DNA of 64,000 nt from Geobacter sp. UBA2189 (GTDB taxonomy: Bacteria > Desulfobacterota > Desulfuromonadia > Geobacterales > Pseudopelobacteraceae). Below the pieces are notes generated by a model. That model saw only the letters and a list, made by a program, of their open reading frames with translations. It was not told the origin of the DNA and did not search any database. Positions 43,365 through 52,494 of the stretch are shown one piece after another (the first letter of the stretch is position 1; each line of letters starts with the position of its first letter). Location: the NCBI GenBank assembly GCA_002328035.1, contig DCVL01000007.1:22369-86368 (forward strand), given 5' to 3'. The position numbers and the translations under genes were made by a program.

Positions 43365-44930
43365 ATGATAACCAGTATCGTCATGGCGCTAGTGATCGTT
43401 GCGGTCGCTGGTGCGGCGTATTTTGCAGGAAACCGTTTTGGACGAAAAAGCACTGAGGGGTTGGTGGCTCAGGCCGAGGATCTGGCAGCAAAGGTGCTTG
43501 AGGATGCCCGCCGTGAGGCGGAAACCATCACAAAAGAATCAGAATTAGTCGCAAAAAATGCAGCGCTTGAGGCAAAAGAGGCAGCAGAAGCGGAATTGAA
43601 AGAGAAAAAGAGAGATATTCAATCCCAGGAAAAGCGGATTCAACAAAAAGAAGAGCATCTTGATAAAAAGGCAACAATTGTTGACCAGAAAGAGATGGAG
43701 ATCCTCAAAAAAGAGCAGTTGGTCTCTTCAAGGGAACAGAGCCTTGTTACCAAGGAAGAATTTCTTTCAAGGGGGGTTGAAGAACAACGTCTTAAACTTG
43801 AGCAGATCTCCGGAATGACCGCTGATGAGGCAAAAGAGACGCTCATTCAGGCAATGGAGAGCGAAGCGCGACATGATGCGGCTAAAAGGATAAAGCTGAT
43901 TGAGGAGGAGGCCAAGGAAACTGCCGAGAAAAAGGCAAAAGAGGTTATTTCCTCAGCTATTCAGCGTTATGCAGGAGAATATGTTTCAGAGAAATGCGTG
44001 TCTGTCATACCCCTTCCATCCGACGAGATGAAAGGGAGGATTATAGGTCGCGAAGGTAGAAATATCAGGGCTTTGGAGGCTGCCACCGGTATTGACCTCA
44101 TCATTGATGACACCCCGGAGGCGGTAATTCTGTCCGGTTTCAACCCTGTGCGTCGTGAGGTGGCTCGTCTCTCTCTGGAAAAACTTCTTGCAGATGGGCG
44201 CATTCATCCGGGACGTATCGAAGAGGTTGTATCCAAATCGGAAGAAGAGGTTGAAAAGGCGATTAAAGAGGCTGGAGAACAGGCCGCCTTTGACCTCGGC
44301 GTCCATGGAATACATCCGGAACTGCTTAAATTAATCGGACGTCTAAAGTATCGCACATCCTACACCCAGAATGTCTACCAGCATTCTCTTGAAGTAGCTT
44401 TTCTCTGCGGAATCATGGCGGCTGAACTGGGGATTAACGTGAAACAGGCAAAGCGGGCAGGTCTGTTGCATGATCTAGGCAAGGCAGTTGACCATGAGGT
44501 CGAAGGATCGCATGCAGTTATTGGGGCGGATCTTGCGCGTAAGTATGGTGAGTCTGCAAAGATAGTACATGCCATAGCAGCCCACCATGAAGACGAAAAG
44601 CCATCAACAATCCTTGCTGTGCTGGTACAGGCTGCGGATGCTCTTTCTGGCGCACGTCCAGGTGCACGCCGTGAAATGATGGAGTCATATGTAAAACGCC
44701 TTGAGGATCTTGAGCGGATAGCCACTTCATTTGACGGCGTACAATGCTCATATGCGATTCAGGCTGGACGTGAGATAAGGGTGATGGTTTCCAGCGACAA
44801 GATCTCTGATGAGCAGTCTGTGCTTCTGGCGCGTGACATTGCCAAAAAGGTAGAGAGTGAGATGACCTACCCTGGTATGATCAAGGTCAACGTCATCAGG
44901 GAGACCAGAGCAACGGAGTATGCCAGGTAG
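43365..44930 (+). CDS. rny: Ribonuclease Y
   Basis: A 521-residue membrane-anchored endoribonuclease that initiates mRNA decay. N-terminal membrane segment (IVMALVIVAVAGAAYFAG), long coiled coil (about residues 25-200), KH domain (DEMKGRIIGREGRNIRALEA) and HD domain (AGLLHDLGKAVDHEVEGSHA). GAAGGAGG precedes the start. The next gene (ymdB-like) starts immediately after the stop codon. Confidence 0.98.
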   Translation: MITSIVMALVIVAVAGAAYFAGNRFGRKSTEGLVAQAEDLAAKVLEDARREAETITKESELVAKNAALEAKEAAEAELKEKKRDIQSQEKRIQQKEEHLDKKATIVDQKEMEILKKEQLVSSREQSLVTKEEFLSRGVEEQRLKLEQISGMTADEAKETLIQAMESEARHDAAKRIKLIEEEAKETAEKKAKEVISSAIQRYAGEYVSEKCVSVIPLPSDEMKGRIIGREGRNIRALEAATGIDLIIDDTPEAVILSGFNPVRREVARLSLEKLLADGRIHPGRIEEVVSKSEEEVEKAIKEAGEQAAFDLGVHGIHPELLKLIGRLKYRTSYTQNVYQHSLEVAFLCGIMAAELGINVKQAKRAGLLHDLGKAVDHEVEGSHAVIGADLARKYGESAKIVHAIAAHHEDEKPSTILAVLVQAADALSGARPGARREMMESYVKRLEDLERIATSFDGVQCSYAIQAGREIRVMVSSDKISDEQSVLLARDIAKKVESEMTYPGMIKVNVIRETRATEYAR

Positions 44931-45716
44931 ATGTCCGTAAGACTACTCTTCATAGGAGATATTGTCGGTAATCCAGGTCGCACCGCCATAGCCAGGGAAC
45001 TGCACAGGCTTGTGGATTGTCATTCGGTTGATCTGGTCATAGCCAATGGTGAAAACGCAGCAGGGGGGTTCGGAATAACCTCTGATACCGCTGCAGAGCT
45101 TCTTAACCATGGGATAGATCTTCTGACCAGCGGCAACCATATATGGGATAAAAAGGATACTGGAATATTGATATCTCGTGAAGATAGGCTGTTAAGGCCG
45201 CTAAACTATCCTCCTGGTACTCCAGGTCGAGGATCTACAGTTGTCAAAACCCCGGGTGGCATCAAGGTAGGTGTGCTCAACCTTGAGGGTAGGGTCTACA
45301 TGAAAAATCTGGACTGTCCTTTTCGTGCTGCCGATTCAGAACTTCAAATCCTAAAAAAAGAAACAGATATCATCCTCGTTGATTTCCATGCAGAAACAAC
45401 TTCGGAAAAATCAGCGCTGGGCTGGTACCTTGATTCTCGTGTCTCTGCGCTCGTTGGAACCCATACACATGTCCAGACTGCTGATGAGCGGATACTCCCT
45501 GGTGGAACCGCCTACATAACGGATGTTGGCATGACAGGTTCTTTTGACTCTGTTATCGGGGTGGATAAAAATCAGGCGATTCAGCGTTTTCTTACACAGC
45601 AGTCTGTCAAGTTCGATATCCCGAAGAAGGATCTCAGGATTAATGCAGTTGTAATCGGAGTAGATATAAAAACAGGCAAGGCTTTAAGCATCGAGAGGAT
45701 TAACGCAGCATGCTGA
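44931..45716 (+). CDS. YmdB-family metallophosphoesterase
   Basis: A 261-residue calcineurin-like phosphodiesterase. Metal-binding residues are in LLFIGDIVGNPGRTA, IANGENAAGGFG, SGNHIWDK and GTHTHVQTADERILPGGTAY. In Bacillus the homologue YmdB hydrolyses cyclic nucleotides and affects biofilm, and it follows rny there too. Here the stop of rny abuts the ATG. Confidence 0.93.
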   Translation: MSVRLLFIGDIVGNPGRTAIARELHRLVDCHSVDLVIANGENAAGGFGITSDTAAELLNHGIDLLTSGNHIWDKKDTGILISREDRLLRPLNYPPGTPGRGSTVVKTPGGIKVGVLNLEGRVYMKNLDCPFRAADSELQILKKETDIILVDFHAETTSEKSALGWYLDSRVSALVGTHTHVQTADERILPGGTAYITDVGMTGSFDSVIGVDKNQAIQRFLTQQSVKFDIPKKDLRINAVVIGVDIKTGKALSIERINAAC

Positions 45717-45735
45717 AAATTGGAAAGGGTAAATC

Positions 45736-46944
45736 ATGAGTCAATCCGTTGCCGAGCAGATGGCCGTTATAAAGCGCGGCTCTGTTGAGCTGCTTATTGA
45801 AAAGGAACTTGAAGACAAACTTAAAACAGGTCGTCCGCTAATTATCAAGGCCGGTTTTGACCCGACCGCTCCGGATCTGCATCTTGGACATACAGTTTTG
45901 ATTCAAAAGCTACGTCAGTTCCAACAGTTAGGACATGATGTCCATTTTCTGATTGGTGATTTCACAGGTATGATTGGTGACCCAACGGGAAAATCAGAGA
46001 CCCGAAAGGTCTTGACCCGTGAAGATGTCCTAAGAAATGCAGAAACTTACAAAGAGCAGGTTTTCAAGATCCTTGATCCTGAAAAGACAAAGGTCGTATT
46101 CAATTCATCATGGCTTAATGACCTGGGCTGCGGAGGGATGATAGCTCTGGCTTCCAAATATACGGTTGCACGTATGCTTGAGCGGGATGACTTCCATAAA
46201 CGTTATACAACACAACAACCTATAGCTATTCATGAATTTCTGTATCCTCTGATCCAGGGATACGATTCGGTTGCGATGAAGGCCGATGTTGAGCTGGGTG
46301 GAACCGATCAGAAGTTTAACCTCCTTATGGGACGGGAGCTACAGCGTGAATGGGGGCAGATTCCTCAGTGTGTTCTGACCATGCCGCTTCTTGAAGGTCT
46401 GGATGGCGTTAACAAGATGTCAAAATCATTGGGCAATTATATAGGGATCAGCGAAGCACCTGATGAGATCTTTGGCAAGGTTATGTCCATCTCCGATGAA
46501 CTGATGCTTCGATACTATGAACTGCTCTCGGACAAGAGTATTGCGGAGATAGAACAACTAAAGAAGAACCTGTCCGATGGTGCTGTTCATCCTATGGCTG
46601 CCAAAAAGGCGTTGGGAGCTGAGATTGTAGATCGCTTCCATGGAGCTGGCAGTGGCTCTATTTCGGAACAGAACTTTGTAAAACGTTTTAAAGATAACGA
46701 GATTCCGGACGAAATGGCTCAGGTAACTTATTCGGTAGCTGACTGCCCGCTGCTTCTGGCAAAGGCATTGACTGAGGCCGGTCTGACCAAATCAAACGGC
46801 GAAGCTCGTCGTTCCATTGATCAGGGTGGTGTGAAGCTTAATGGTGAGAAGGTAGGTAATCCCAACCTTGAGCTAGCTGATAACGGCGAGTATATCGTTC
46901 AGATTGGTAAACGCCGCTTTCTACGGATAGTCATCTGCAGTTAG
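45736..46944 (+). CDS. tyrS: Tyrosyl-tRNA synthetase
   Basis: A 402-residue class I synthetase of the shorter bacterial TyrRS (TyrZ-like) type. The HIGH-type motif is PDLHLGHTVLIQKL, the KMSKS motif is NKMSKSLGN, and a C-terminal S4 RNA-binding domain is present (SNGEARRSIDQGGVKLNGEK). GAAAGGG precedes the start. Confidence 0.97.
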   Translation: MSQSVAEQMAVIKRGSVELLIEKELEDKLKTGRPLIIKAGFDPTAPDLHLGHTVLIQKLRQFQQLGHDVHFLIGDFTGMIGDPTGKSETRKVLTREDVLRNAETYKEQVFKILDPEKTKVVFNSSWLNDLGCGGMIALASKYTVARMLERDDFHKRYTTQQPIAIHEFLYPLIQGYDSVAMKADVELGGTDQKFNLLMGRELQREWGQIPQCVLTMPLLEGLDGVNKMSKSLGNYIGISEAPDEIFGKVMSISDELMLRYYELLSDKSIAEIEQLKKNLSDGAVHPMAAKKALGAEIVDRFHGAGSGSISEQNFVKRFKDNEIPDEMAQVTYSVADCPLLLAKALTEAGLTKSNGEARRSIDQGGVKLNGEKVGNPNLELADNGEYIVQIGKRRFLRIVICS

Positions 46945-46987
46945 CCTCCAGACCATAATTATTCCAGATAGAGACAGGTTACTTGTT

Positions 46988-47956
46988 ATGGAGTTGCAGA
47001 CATTAGCCGACCAGATTCGTGAGGGTAATATCCGTGCCATAGGCAAGGGGATTACCCTGATTGAAAGCAAAAAGCCTGAGCATTCCCAAAAAGCCTCACA
47101 ACTGCTTGATATTCTCCTCCCATACACAGGCAACAGTTTTCGTATAGGAATTACCGGTGTGCCAGGGGTCGGCAAGAGCACATTTATAGAATCTTTCGGT
47201 GGCTCTCTTACAGAAAAGGGGCATCGGGTAGCTGTATTGGCTGTAGATCCCTCTTCCCAAATTACCGGTGGCAGCATCCTGGGTGATAAAACCCGTATGG
47301 AGGAGCTGTCACGCAATCCTGATGCATTCATCCGCCCCTCCCCTGCAGGAGACACCCTCGGCGGGGTAGCCCGCCGTACCAGAGAAACCATGCTCCTCTG
47401 CGAGGCGGCAGGGTATGATATTGTAATTGTTGAAACTGTAGGGGTCGGTCAGTCCGAGACAACCGTTGCATCAATGGTTGACTTTTTTATGCTGCTGCAA
47501 CTGGCTACCGCCGGTGACGAACTGCAGGGTATTAAAAAAGGTGTTATGGAGCTTGCAGATGCAATCATAGTTAACAAGGCTGATATTGATAAGCAGAAGA
47601 CTGAACTTGCCAGGCAGCAGTACCAGAATGCCTTGCATATCCTGAGACCTAAAAGCAGGAACTGGATAGTACCGGTGCTTACGGTCAGCGCCTTGCGCAA
47701 TGAGGGTGTTTCGGCAGTCTGGGATATGCTGGATTCTTTCCGTACCGTTATGCAGCAAACGGGTGAGTTAGAGGAAAACCGTCGGGGACAATCGGTTGAC
47801 TGGATGTGGGCCTTGCTTATGGAGGATCTGAAAACTATGTTCCTTAATCACAAAGAGGTAAAAGGGATCTTCCCACAGATTCAGGAGGCTGTCACAAGCG
47901 GTATTACCACTCCCTCCGCAGCTTCACGCCGCCTGCTTAACCTCTTCAAAAGATAG
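46988..47956 (+). CDS. meaB: MeaB/ArgK-type GTPase, chaperone of methylmalonyl-CoA mutase
   Basis: A 322-residue G3E GTPase that protects B12-dependent methylmalonyl-CoA mutase and gates cofactor loading. P-loop: GITGVPGVGKSTFIESF; then VDPSSQITGGSILGDKTRM, ETVGVGQSE and IVNKAD. It lies at the end of the plus-strand run. The mutase genes are outside the window, but methylmalonyl-CoA epimerase is encoded at 62527-62940, so both accessory proteins of this pathway are here. Confidence 0.96.
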   Translation: MELQTLADQIREGNIRAIGKGITLIESKKPEHSQKASQLLDILLPYTGNSFRIGITGVPGVGKSTFIESFGGSLTEKGHRVAVLAVDPSSQITGGSILGDKTRMEELSRNPDAFIRPSPAGDTLGGVARRTRETMLLCEAAGYDIVIVETVGVGQSETTVASMVDFFMLLQLATAGDELQGIKKGVMELADAIIVNKADIDKQKTELARQQYQNALHILRPKSRNWIVPVLTVSALRNEGVSAVWDMLDSFRTVMQQTGELEENRRGQSVDWMWALLMEDLKTMFLNHKEVKGIFPQIQEAVTSGITTPSAASRRLLNLFKR

Positions 47957-47960
47957 TCAT

Positions 47961-47990
47961 AAAAAATCCCCCCTTTTAGACGAAGGGGGG
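47961..47990 (-). terminator. Rho-independent terminator of cydAB
   Basis: On the minus strand, CCCCCCTT (complement of 47983-47990) pairs with AAGGGGGG (complement of 47968-47975) and is followed by ATTTTTT. It terminates transcription coming from cydB and also separates it from convergent meaB. Confidence 0.88.
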
Positions 47991-48026
47991 AAGCAGCTCA
48001 GCCAAAACAAGAATATCAAAATAAAA

Positions 48027-49058
48027 TCAATACGCTTCGTGGTTGTCCAGAACGTCTTTTTCTGTAACAGGCGCCCTGAAGATCCGGTAAACCCAGATCT
48101 TGTAAGCGATAACCGTTGGTACAAAGATAAAGGCCACTACAGTCATAATTCTCAATGTGTACTGACTTGATGATGAGTTGAATATTGTCAGGCTGTAAGC
48201 CGGATCAAGGCTTGAGGGGATGAGGTTCGGGAACAGCCCTGCTACTCCGGTAAGGACAACAAAAACAATTGTGATACATGATGCAGTAAACGCCTTGAGT
48301 GGTTTTTTATAGAACATAAACGCCTGAACCGCTACCAGAGCAAGTACCGCTACGACCGGAATAATAAAGAGGACAGGAGCTTTCATGTAGTTGTCATAAA
48401 GTTTTGTTGCGTAGGCTGTATATCCGAGAAAAACTACAGCTATCAGCAACAGCGGTATCCAGAGCATTCTGGCAAGTGCAAAAGCTCTGTCGCTAAGGTC
48501 TCCAGTTGTCTTAACTGTCGAATAGAGTGCGCCATGTACTGCAAAAAGAAAAACAAATAGAAGTCCTGTCAAGATTCCATATGGATTCAATAGAGATATC
48601 AATCCCCCATGATAACCACTTGCATCCATTGGCAACCCCTTGAAGATATTTCCAAAAGCCACGCCAAACAGAAGCGCCGGAAGAAAGCTTGAAACAGTTA
48701 TTGCGTTGTCCCAGGACTGTTTCCAGGTAGATGAATCAATCTTGCCCCTGAATTCAAAAGAAACACCCCTGACTATCAACGAGAACAGAAGAAGCAGCAA
48801 GGCCGTATACAGATAGCTGAACATAAGTGCATATGTGGTTGGAAAGGCAGCGAATGTTGCCCCACCAGCAGTTATCAGCCAGACCTCATTACCGTCCCAG
48901 ACAGGGCCAACGGAATTTATCAGTATCCTCTTTTCGGTGTCGTTTTTAGCAATAAAGCGGGATGTAAATCCTAGTCCGAGGACAAAGCCGTCCAGCATGA
49001 AATATACAGCCCATAGCACAGCCCATAGAACAAACCAGGTGATTTGAAGCATTTCCAT
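48027..49058 (-). CDS. cydB: Cytochrome bd ubiquinol/menaquinol oxidase subunit II
   Basis: A 343-residue polytopic subunit with about eight membrane helices (VLWAVYFMLDGFVLGLGFTS; NEVWLITAGGATFAAFPTTY). GPVWDGNEVWL is the CydB signature. It follows cydA by one base pair. In an anaerobe, cytochrome bd serves oxygen detoxification or microaerobic respiration. Confidence 0.97.
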   Translation of the reverse strand: MEMLQITWFVLWAVLWAVYFMLDGFVLGLGFTSRFIAKNDTEKRILINSVGPVWDGNEVWLITAGGATFAAFPTTYALMFSYLYTALLLLLFSLIVRGVSFEFRGKIDSSTWKQSWDNAITVSSFLPALLFGVAFGNIFKGLPMDASGYHGGLISLLNPYGILTGLLFVFLFAVHGALYSTVKTTGDLSDRAFALARMLWIPLLLIAVVFLGYTAYATKLYDNYMKAPVLFIIPVVAVLALVAVQAFMFYKKPLKAFTASCITIVFVVLTGVAGLFPNLIPSSLDPAYSLTIFNSSSSQYTLRIMTVVAFIFVPTVIAYKIWVYRIFRAPVTEKDVLDNHEAY

Positions 49059-49059
49059 G

Positions 49060-50406
49060 TTATGCCACCTCCTTGACAGTAATCATGCTGGAACTGTCGC
49101 TGTCAGGGCCTTTTATGGCGTATTTGGCAAGCAGATATATATCTATCGTTCCAAGTATGCCGTACAGCAATGTAAAGCCAAACAGTGAACCGGCTACCTG
49201 TATCGTTGATACAGAGGCCGAAAGGCCGTTTGCTGTCTTGAGAACACCATATACAGCCCATGGCTGACGCCCTAACTCTGCTACAAGCCAACCCAGCTGA
49301 ACAGTAATATATGGAAGAGGCAAAGCGGCTAACATTATGTACAGGAAGATCTTGAAATCAAGGAAACGGCTCCACCTTGGCAGGATAACCGCCAGAGCAG
49401 CTAGTCCGATCATCAGTGTGCCGAGAGCAACCATAAGACGGAAGCTAAGGAAAACCGGAAGCACCGGAGGGCGCTCCTCTTTTGGAAACTCCTTAAGCCC
49501 TTTTACCTCGGCATTAAAGTCATGGAAGGCCAGGAAGCTGACCATTCCGGGAAGCGAGGCTGTTTCAACTGAATTTCTCTCATTTGCAGTATCAGGAACA
49601 AGTAGCAGATGCATCGGCACAGCCTTTTTAGTCTCCCATACCGCTTCCATTGCGGCAAATTTTGTAGGCTGAACCTTGGCTATCTCAACAGCGTGAAAAT
49701 CGCCAGTCAGAGCGACTGCGACAGAGGAGATCAATGAAAACATTGCTGCAGTTTTGAAAGAGCGGGTAAAGAAATCGGTTTCATTCTTTCTTAACAGGTG
49801 CCAGGCGGCAATACCCATTACAAAGAAGCCTGCAACCATAAAGCCGGATGTAACGGTGTGCAGAAATTTGAACCAGCCATATGGGTTTGTTACCAGGGCA
49901 AGGAAGTCATTCATTTCCGCACGGCCATTGCGGATGATAAAACCTACCGGTTTCTGCATCCAGCCGTTTGCAAGCAGAATCCAGAGAGCAGAGAGGTTGG
50001 TACCGAAGGCTGCCAGCCAGATACTGGTAAGGTGTGCCTTTTTCGACAGCTTGTCCCATCCGAAGACCCAGACTCCGATAAATACCGATTCGAGAAAGAA
50101 AGCAACGGTGGCCTCAATAGCCAGAGGAGCGCCAAATATGTCGCCAACATAACGGGAGTACTCAGCCCAGTTCATTCCGAACTGAAACTCCTGTGTTATC
50201 CCGGTAACGACCCCTAAGGCAAAGTTTATAAGGAAGAGCTTTCCCCAGAACTTGGTCATCCTCAGGTAGGTTTCGTCGCCGGTCTTTACATACTTTGTTT
50301 CAAACCAGGCAGTTAGTACAGAAAGACCCAATGTCAACGGAACGAAAATGAAGTGGAACATAGTGGTAACTGCGAACTGTATTCTGCTGAGAGCTAGGAG
50401 ATCCAT
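49060..50406 (-). CDS. cydA: Cytochrome bd oxidase subunit I
   Basis: A 448-residue haem-bearing subunit, shorter than E. coli CydA and so of the short Q-loop type. Conserved parts: RIQFAVTTMFHFIFVPLTLG with the haem-ligand His, GITQEFQFGMNW, and FLHTVTSGFMVAGFFVMG. The Q-loop region follows FLAFHDFNAEVKGL. AAGGAGGTAAC before the ATG is an excellent ribosome binding site. Confidence 0.97.
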   Translation of the reverse strand: MDLLALSRIQFAVTTMFHFIFVPLTLGLSVLTAWFETKYVKTGDETYLRMTKFWGKLFLINFALGVVTGITQEFQFGMNWAEYSRYVGDIFGAPLAIEATVAFFLESVFIGVWVFGWDKLSKKAHLTSIWLAAFGTNLSALWILLANGWMQKPVGFIIRNGRAEMNDFLALVTNPYGWFKFLHTVTSGFMVAGFFVMGIAAWHLLRKNETDFFTRSFKTAAMFSLISSVAVALTGDFHAVEIAKVQPTKFAAMEAVWETKKAVPMHLLLVPDTANERNSVETASLPGMVSFLAFHDFNAEVKGLKEFPKEERPPVLPVFLSFRLMVALGTLMIGLAALAVILPRWSRFLDFKIFLYIMLAALPLPYITVQLGWLVAELGRQPWAVYGVLKTANGLSASVSTIQVAGSLFGFTLLYGILGTIDIYLLAKYAIKGPDSDSSSMITVKEVA

Positions 50407-50776
50407 GTTACCTCCTTGTGGGTAGTTATTCCAGCTCTAACTCAAGGTGCTCTCTCCGTTGACTTGTATTTGACTCTTCAGCGTACTATATCTGTACGCC
50501 AGCGTTGTCTCAATCCTCGTCGCCTTGATATCACCCTTGATTTAGAATCGGAATAGAGCGGAATAAATCCGTCTGTCAACAGTCTACCCCTACTATTTTA
50601 AAAATCAAGTAAAAAAGATAAAAAAGGTCTTAAATGATTTATTAGAGCTTTCTCGAGGCTCTGGAGAGTGCAACAGAAGAGAGTAAGTTTTATAAATGCA
50701 AACTGGCAATCCCACCGTTTACGGTTAGATTGCCAGTTTAGCGCATGAAGCTGAAATATTACGGAGTTAAAACGGG
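50407..50776. promoter_or_regulatory. Upstream region of cydAB with hairpin and promoter candidates
   Basis: The 370-bp gap holds the cydA leader and the 3' end of the trpB transcript. On the minus strand TTGACA (complement of 50571-50576) is followed at 18 bp by TATTCC as a weak promoter candidate. GCGTAC/GTACGC (50481-50486 and 50494-50499) forms a perfect 6-bp inverted repeat with 7-nt centre between the promoter and the start codon, a possible regulator site or leader hairpin. The trpB terminator hairpin is at 50700-50739. No ORF is seen. Confidence 0.45.
50700..50739 (-). terminator. Hairpin terminator after trpB
   Basis: AAACTGGCAATC (50700-50711) is inverted as GATTGCCAGTTT (50728-50739), a 12-bp perfect stem with additional ACCGT/ACGGT pairing inside. 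It lies about 40 bp beyond the trpB stop. No clear T-run follows. Confidence 0.65.
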
Positions 50777-51997
50777 TTATTTAATTTCGTAATCCTTGCC
50801 GTAATTATCCATAACAAAGTCCAGATCCTTATCTCCTCGACCGGAGAGGTTGACTAAAATGGTTTTGTCTTGTGGCAGTTCAGCGGCAAGCTTAAGGGCA
50901 AAGGCAACTGCGTGGGCGCTTTCGAGCGCAGGAATAATCCCTTCAACCCGTGAAAGCTCAAAGAAGGCATCTATGGACTCCTTATCATCAGCAGTTACAT
51001 AGTTCACCCGCTCAAGGTCTCTAAGAAGGCTGTGCTGTGGCCCTACACCAGGATAGTCTAGTCCGCTGGCAACGGAATAGACCGGCAGTGGTACCCCCTC
51101 TTTATCCTGTAGCAGATAAGAATGAAAGCCATGTAAAACTCCAGGCTTGCCAAGTGTAAGGGTTGCAGCATGGTCACCATCATCAAGTCCTCGTCCGGAA
51201 GGCTCAACGCCGTAAATTTTTACCGATTTATCGTGTAAAAAAGCTGTAAACAGACCTATGGCGTTAGAACCTCCACCAACACATGCAACAAGATTATCTG
51301 GCAGTTTACCGGTCATTTCCTGAAACTGCTTTCTTGCCTCAATGCCGACTATCTGCTGAAAATCACGTACCATCATTGGAAAGGGGTGAGGTCCTACAAC
51401 GGAACCGATTGCATAGAGCTGATTAACCGGATCTTCCAGGTAAGCCTCAAAGGCGGCGTCAACTGCATCTTTTAGTGTCTGTGTGCCACGAGTTACCGGA
51501 ACAACACGGGCGCCAAGAATCTTCATCCGGGTAACATTAGGCTTCTCTTTGGCAATATCAACTACTCCCATATATATATGGCATTCAAGGCCGACAAGCG
51601 CAGCGGCCGTAGCAAGGGCGACGCCATGCTGTCCTGCGCCGGTCTCTGCAATAATTATTTTTTTGCCCATTTTCTTTGCAAGCAGAGCTTCACCCAGGCA
51701 ATGGTTTATTTTATGTGCTCCTGTATGATTCAGATCCTCACGCTTTAAATAGATCTGGGCTCCACCTACTTTTCTGGACAGATTTCTGGCATAAAAGAGC
51801 GGACTTGGCCTGCCTACATAGTGAGTGTAGAGCGACTGTAATTCTTCAATAAACTCTTTATCTACCTTTATCTTATTGTAGGCATCTGTGATCTCATCAA
51901 TGATAACCTGTAAAGCAGGAGGAATGAAGCTTCCCCCGTATTCACCAAAATAGCCTTTTTCATCAGGCAATTGAAAATCAGCCAGTTTTTTGCTCAT
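50777..51997 (-). CDS. trpB: Tryptophan synthase beta subunit
   Basis: A 406-residue PLP enzyme that joins indole and serine. PLP-binding Lys in LNHTGAHKINHCLGEALLA, phosphate loop CVGGGSNAIG, catalytic region IAETGAGQHGVA. No trpA or other trp gene is adjacent; the upstream partner is a TrpR-type repressor whose 3' end overlaps trpB by 20 bp. GGAGG lies inside the trpR end. It could be an orphan or second trpB. Confidence 0.96.
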   Translation of the reverse strand: MSKKLADFQLPDEKGYFGEYGGSFIPPALQVIIDEITDAYNKIKVDKEFIEELQSLYTHYVGRPSPLFYARNLSRKVGGAQIYLKREDLNHTGAHKINHCLGEALLAKKMGKKIIIAETGAGQHGVALATAAALVGLECHIYMGVVDIAKEKPNVTRMKILGARVVPVTRGTQTLKDAVDAAFEAYLEDPVNQLYAIGSVVGPHPFPMMVRDFQQIVGIEARKQFQEMTGKLPDNLVACVGGGSNAIGLFTAFLHDKSVKIYGVEPSGRGLDDGDHAATLTLGKPGVLHGFHSYLLQDKEGVPLPVYSVASGLDYPGVGPQHSLLRDLERVNYVTADDKESIDAFFELSRVEGIIPALESAHAVAFALKLAAELPQDKTILVNLSGRGDKDLDFVMDNYGKDYEIK

Positions 51998-52271
51998 TGC
52001 ATCCTCCATATATTTTTTCTATTAATTTGGGGGTCAAAGCCCCTTCACGTTGCAATATTTTGGCTCCCCGGGTAATTTTACAGAGACTTATGCCATGTTC
52101 GGCAGCAATGCTGCGCTGTGATTTGCCGCTATGCAGGTCGCACATAAGACGCCAGCGCAAGGCAAGGTTTGCCAGTTCCTTTTCACTAAACATTTCGTTC
52201 AAAAAATCAGCCATTTCATCTTTTGTGCTAATGGCAGTGAATAGGGCTGCAAGATCGTGTTCAAAAGGCAT
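51978..52271 (-). CDS. trpR: TrpR-family tryptophan repressor
   Basis: A 97-residue helix-turn-helix protein of the TrpR/YerC family. The family pattern is visible in the helices FLNEMFSEKELANLALRWRL and the DNA-reading segment SQRSIAAEHGISLCKITRGA. GGAGGACAG precedes the ATG. Transcribed with trpB (20-bp overlap), and an 18-bp palindrome overlaps its promoter, so autoregulation by tryptophan is likely. YerC-like proteins are the alternative, but the KITRGA motif matches TrpR. Confidence 0.85.
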   Translation of the reverse strand: MPFEHDLAALFTAISTKDEMADFLNEMFSEKELANLALRWRLMCDLHSGKSQRSIAAEHGISLCKITRGAKILQREGALTPKLIEKIYGGCNEQKTG

Positions 52272-52283
52272 CTGTCCTCCGCT

Positions 52284-52327
52284 GTTTCTGCAGGCAGAAA
52301 CATACAGGAATTAAGTAATGATTTCAA
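52284..52327 (-). promoter_or_regulatory. trpR-trpB promoter with overlapping palindromic operator candidate
   Basis: On the minus strand TTGAAA (52322-52327) and TATGTT (52299-52304) are spaced by 17 bp. The inverted repeat GTTTCTGCAGGCAGAAAC at 52284-52301 overlaps the -10 box and start site. A repressor bound there would block polymerase; the adjacent trpR product is the natural candidate. Confidence 0.6.
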
Positions 52328-52494
52328 AACAATTATCTCTTTTTGTAGCTATTTCAGGATTGCTATGCCTTTAAATCCCAAACTATTCTTCGACAGATAC
52401 CGGTAACTTGTGGCCGGATATTGGGTTGACAACCTGGCAGATGCTGGCTAAGGTCTGACTATTGTCAGTATCAAATTATATTATGAGGTGCAGA

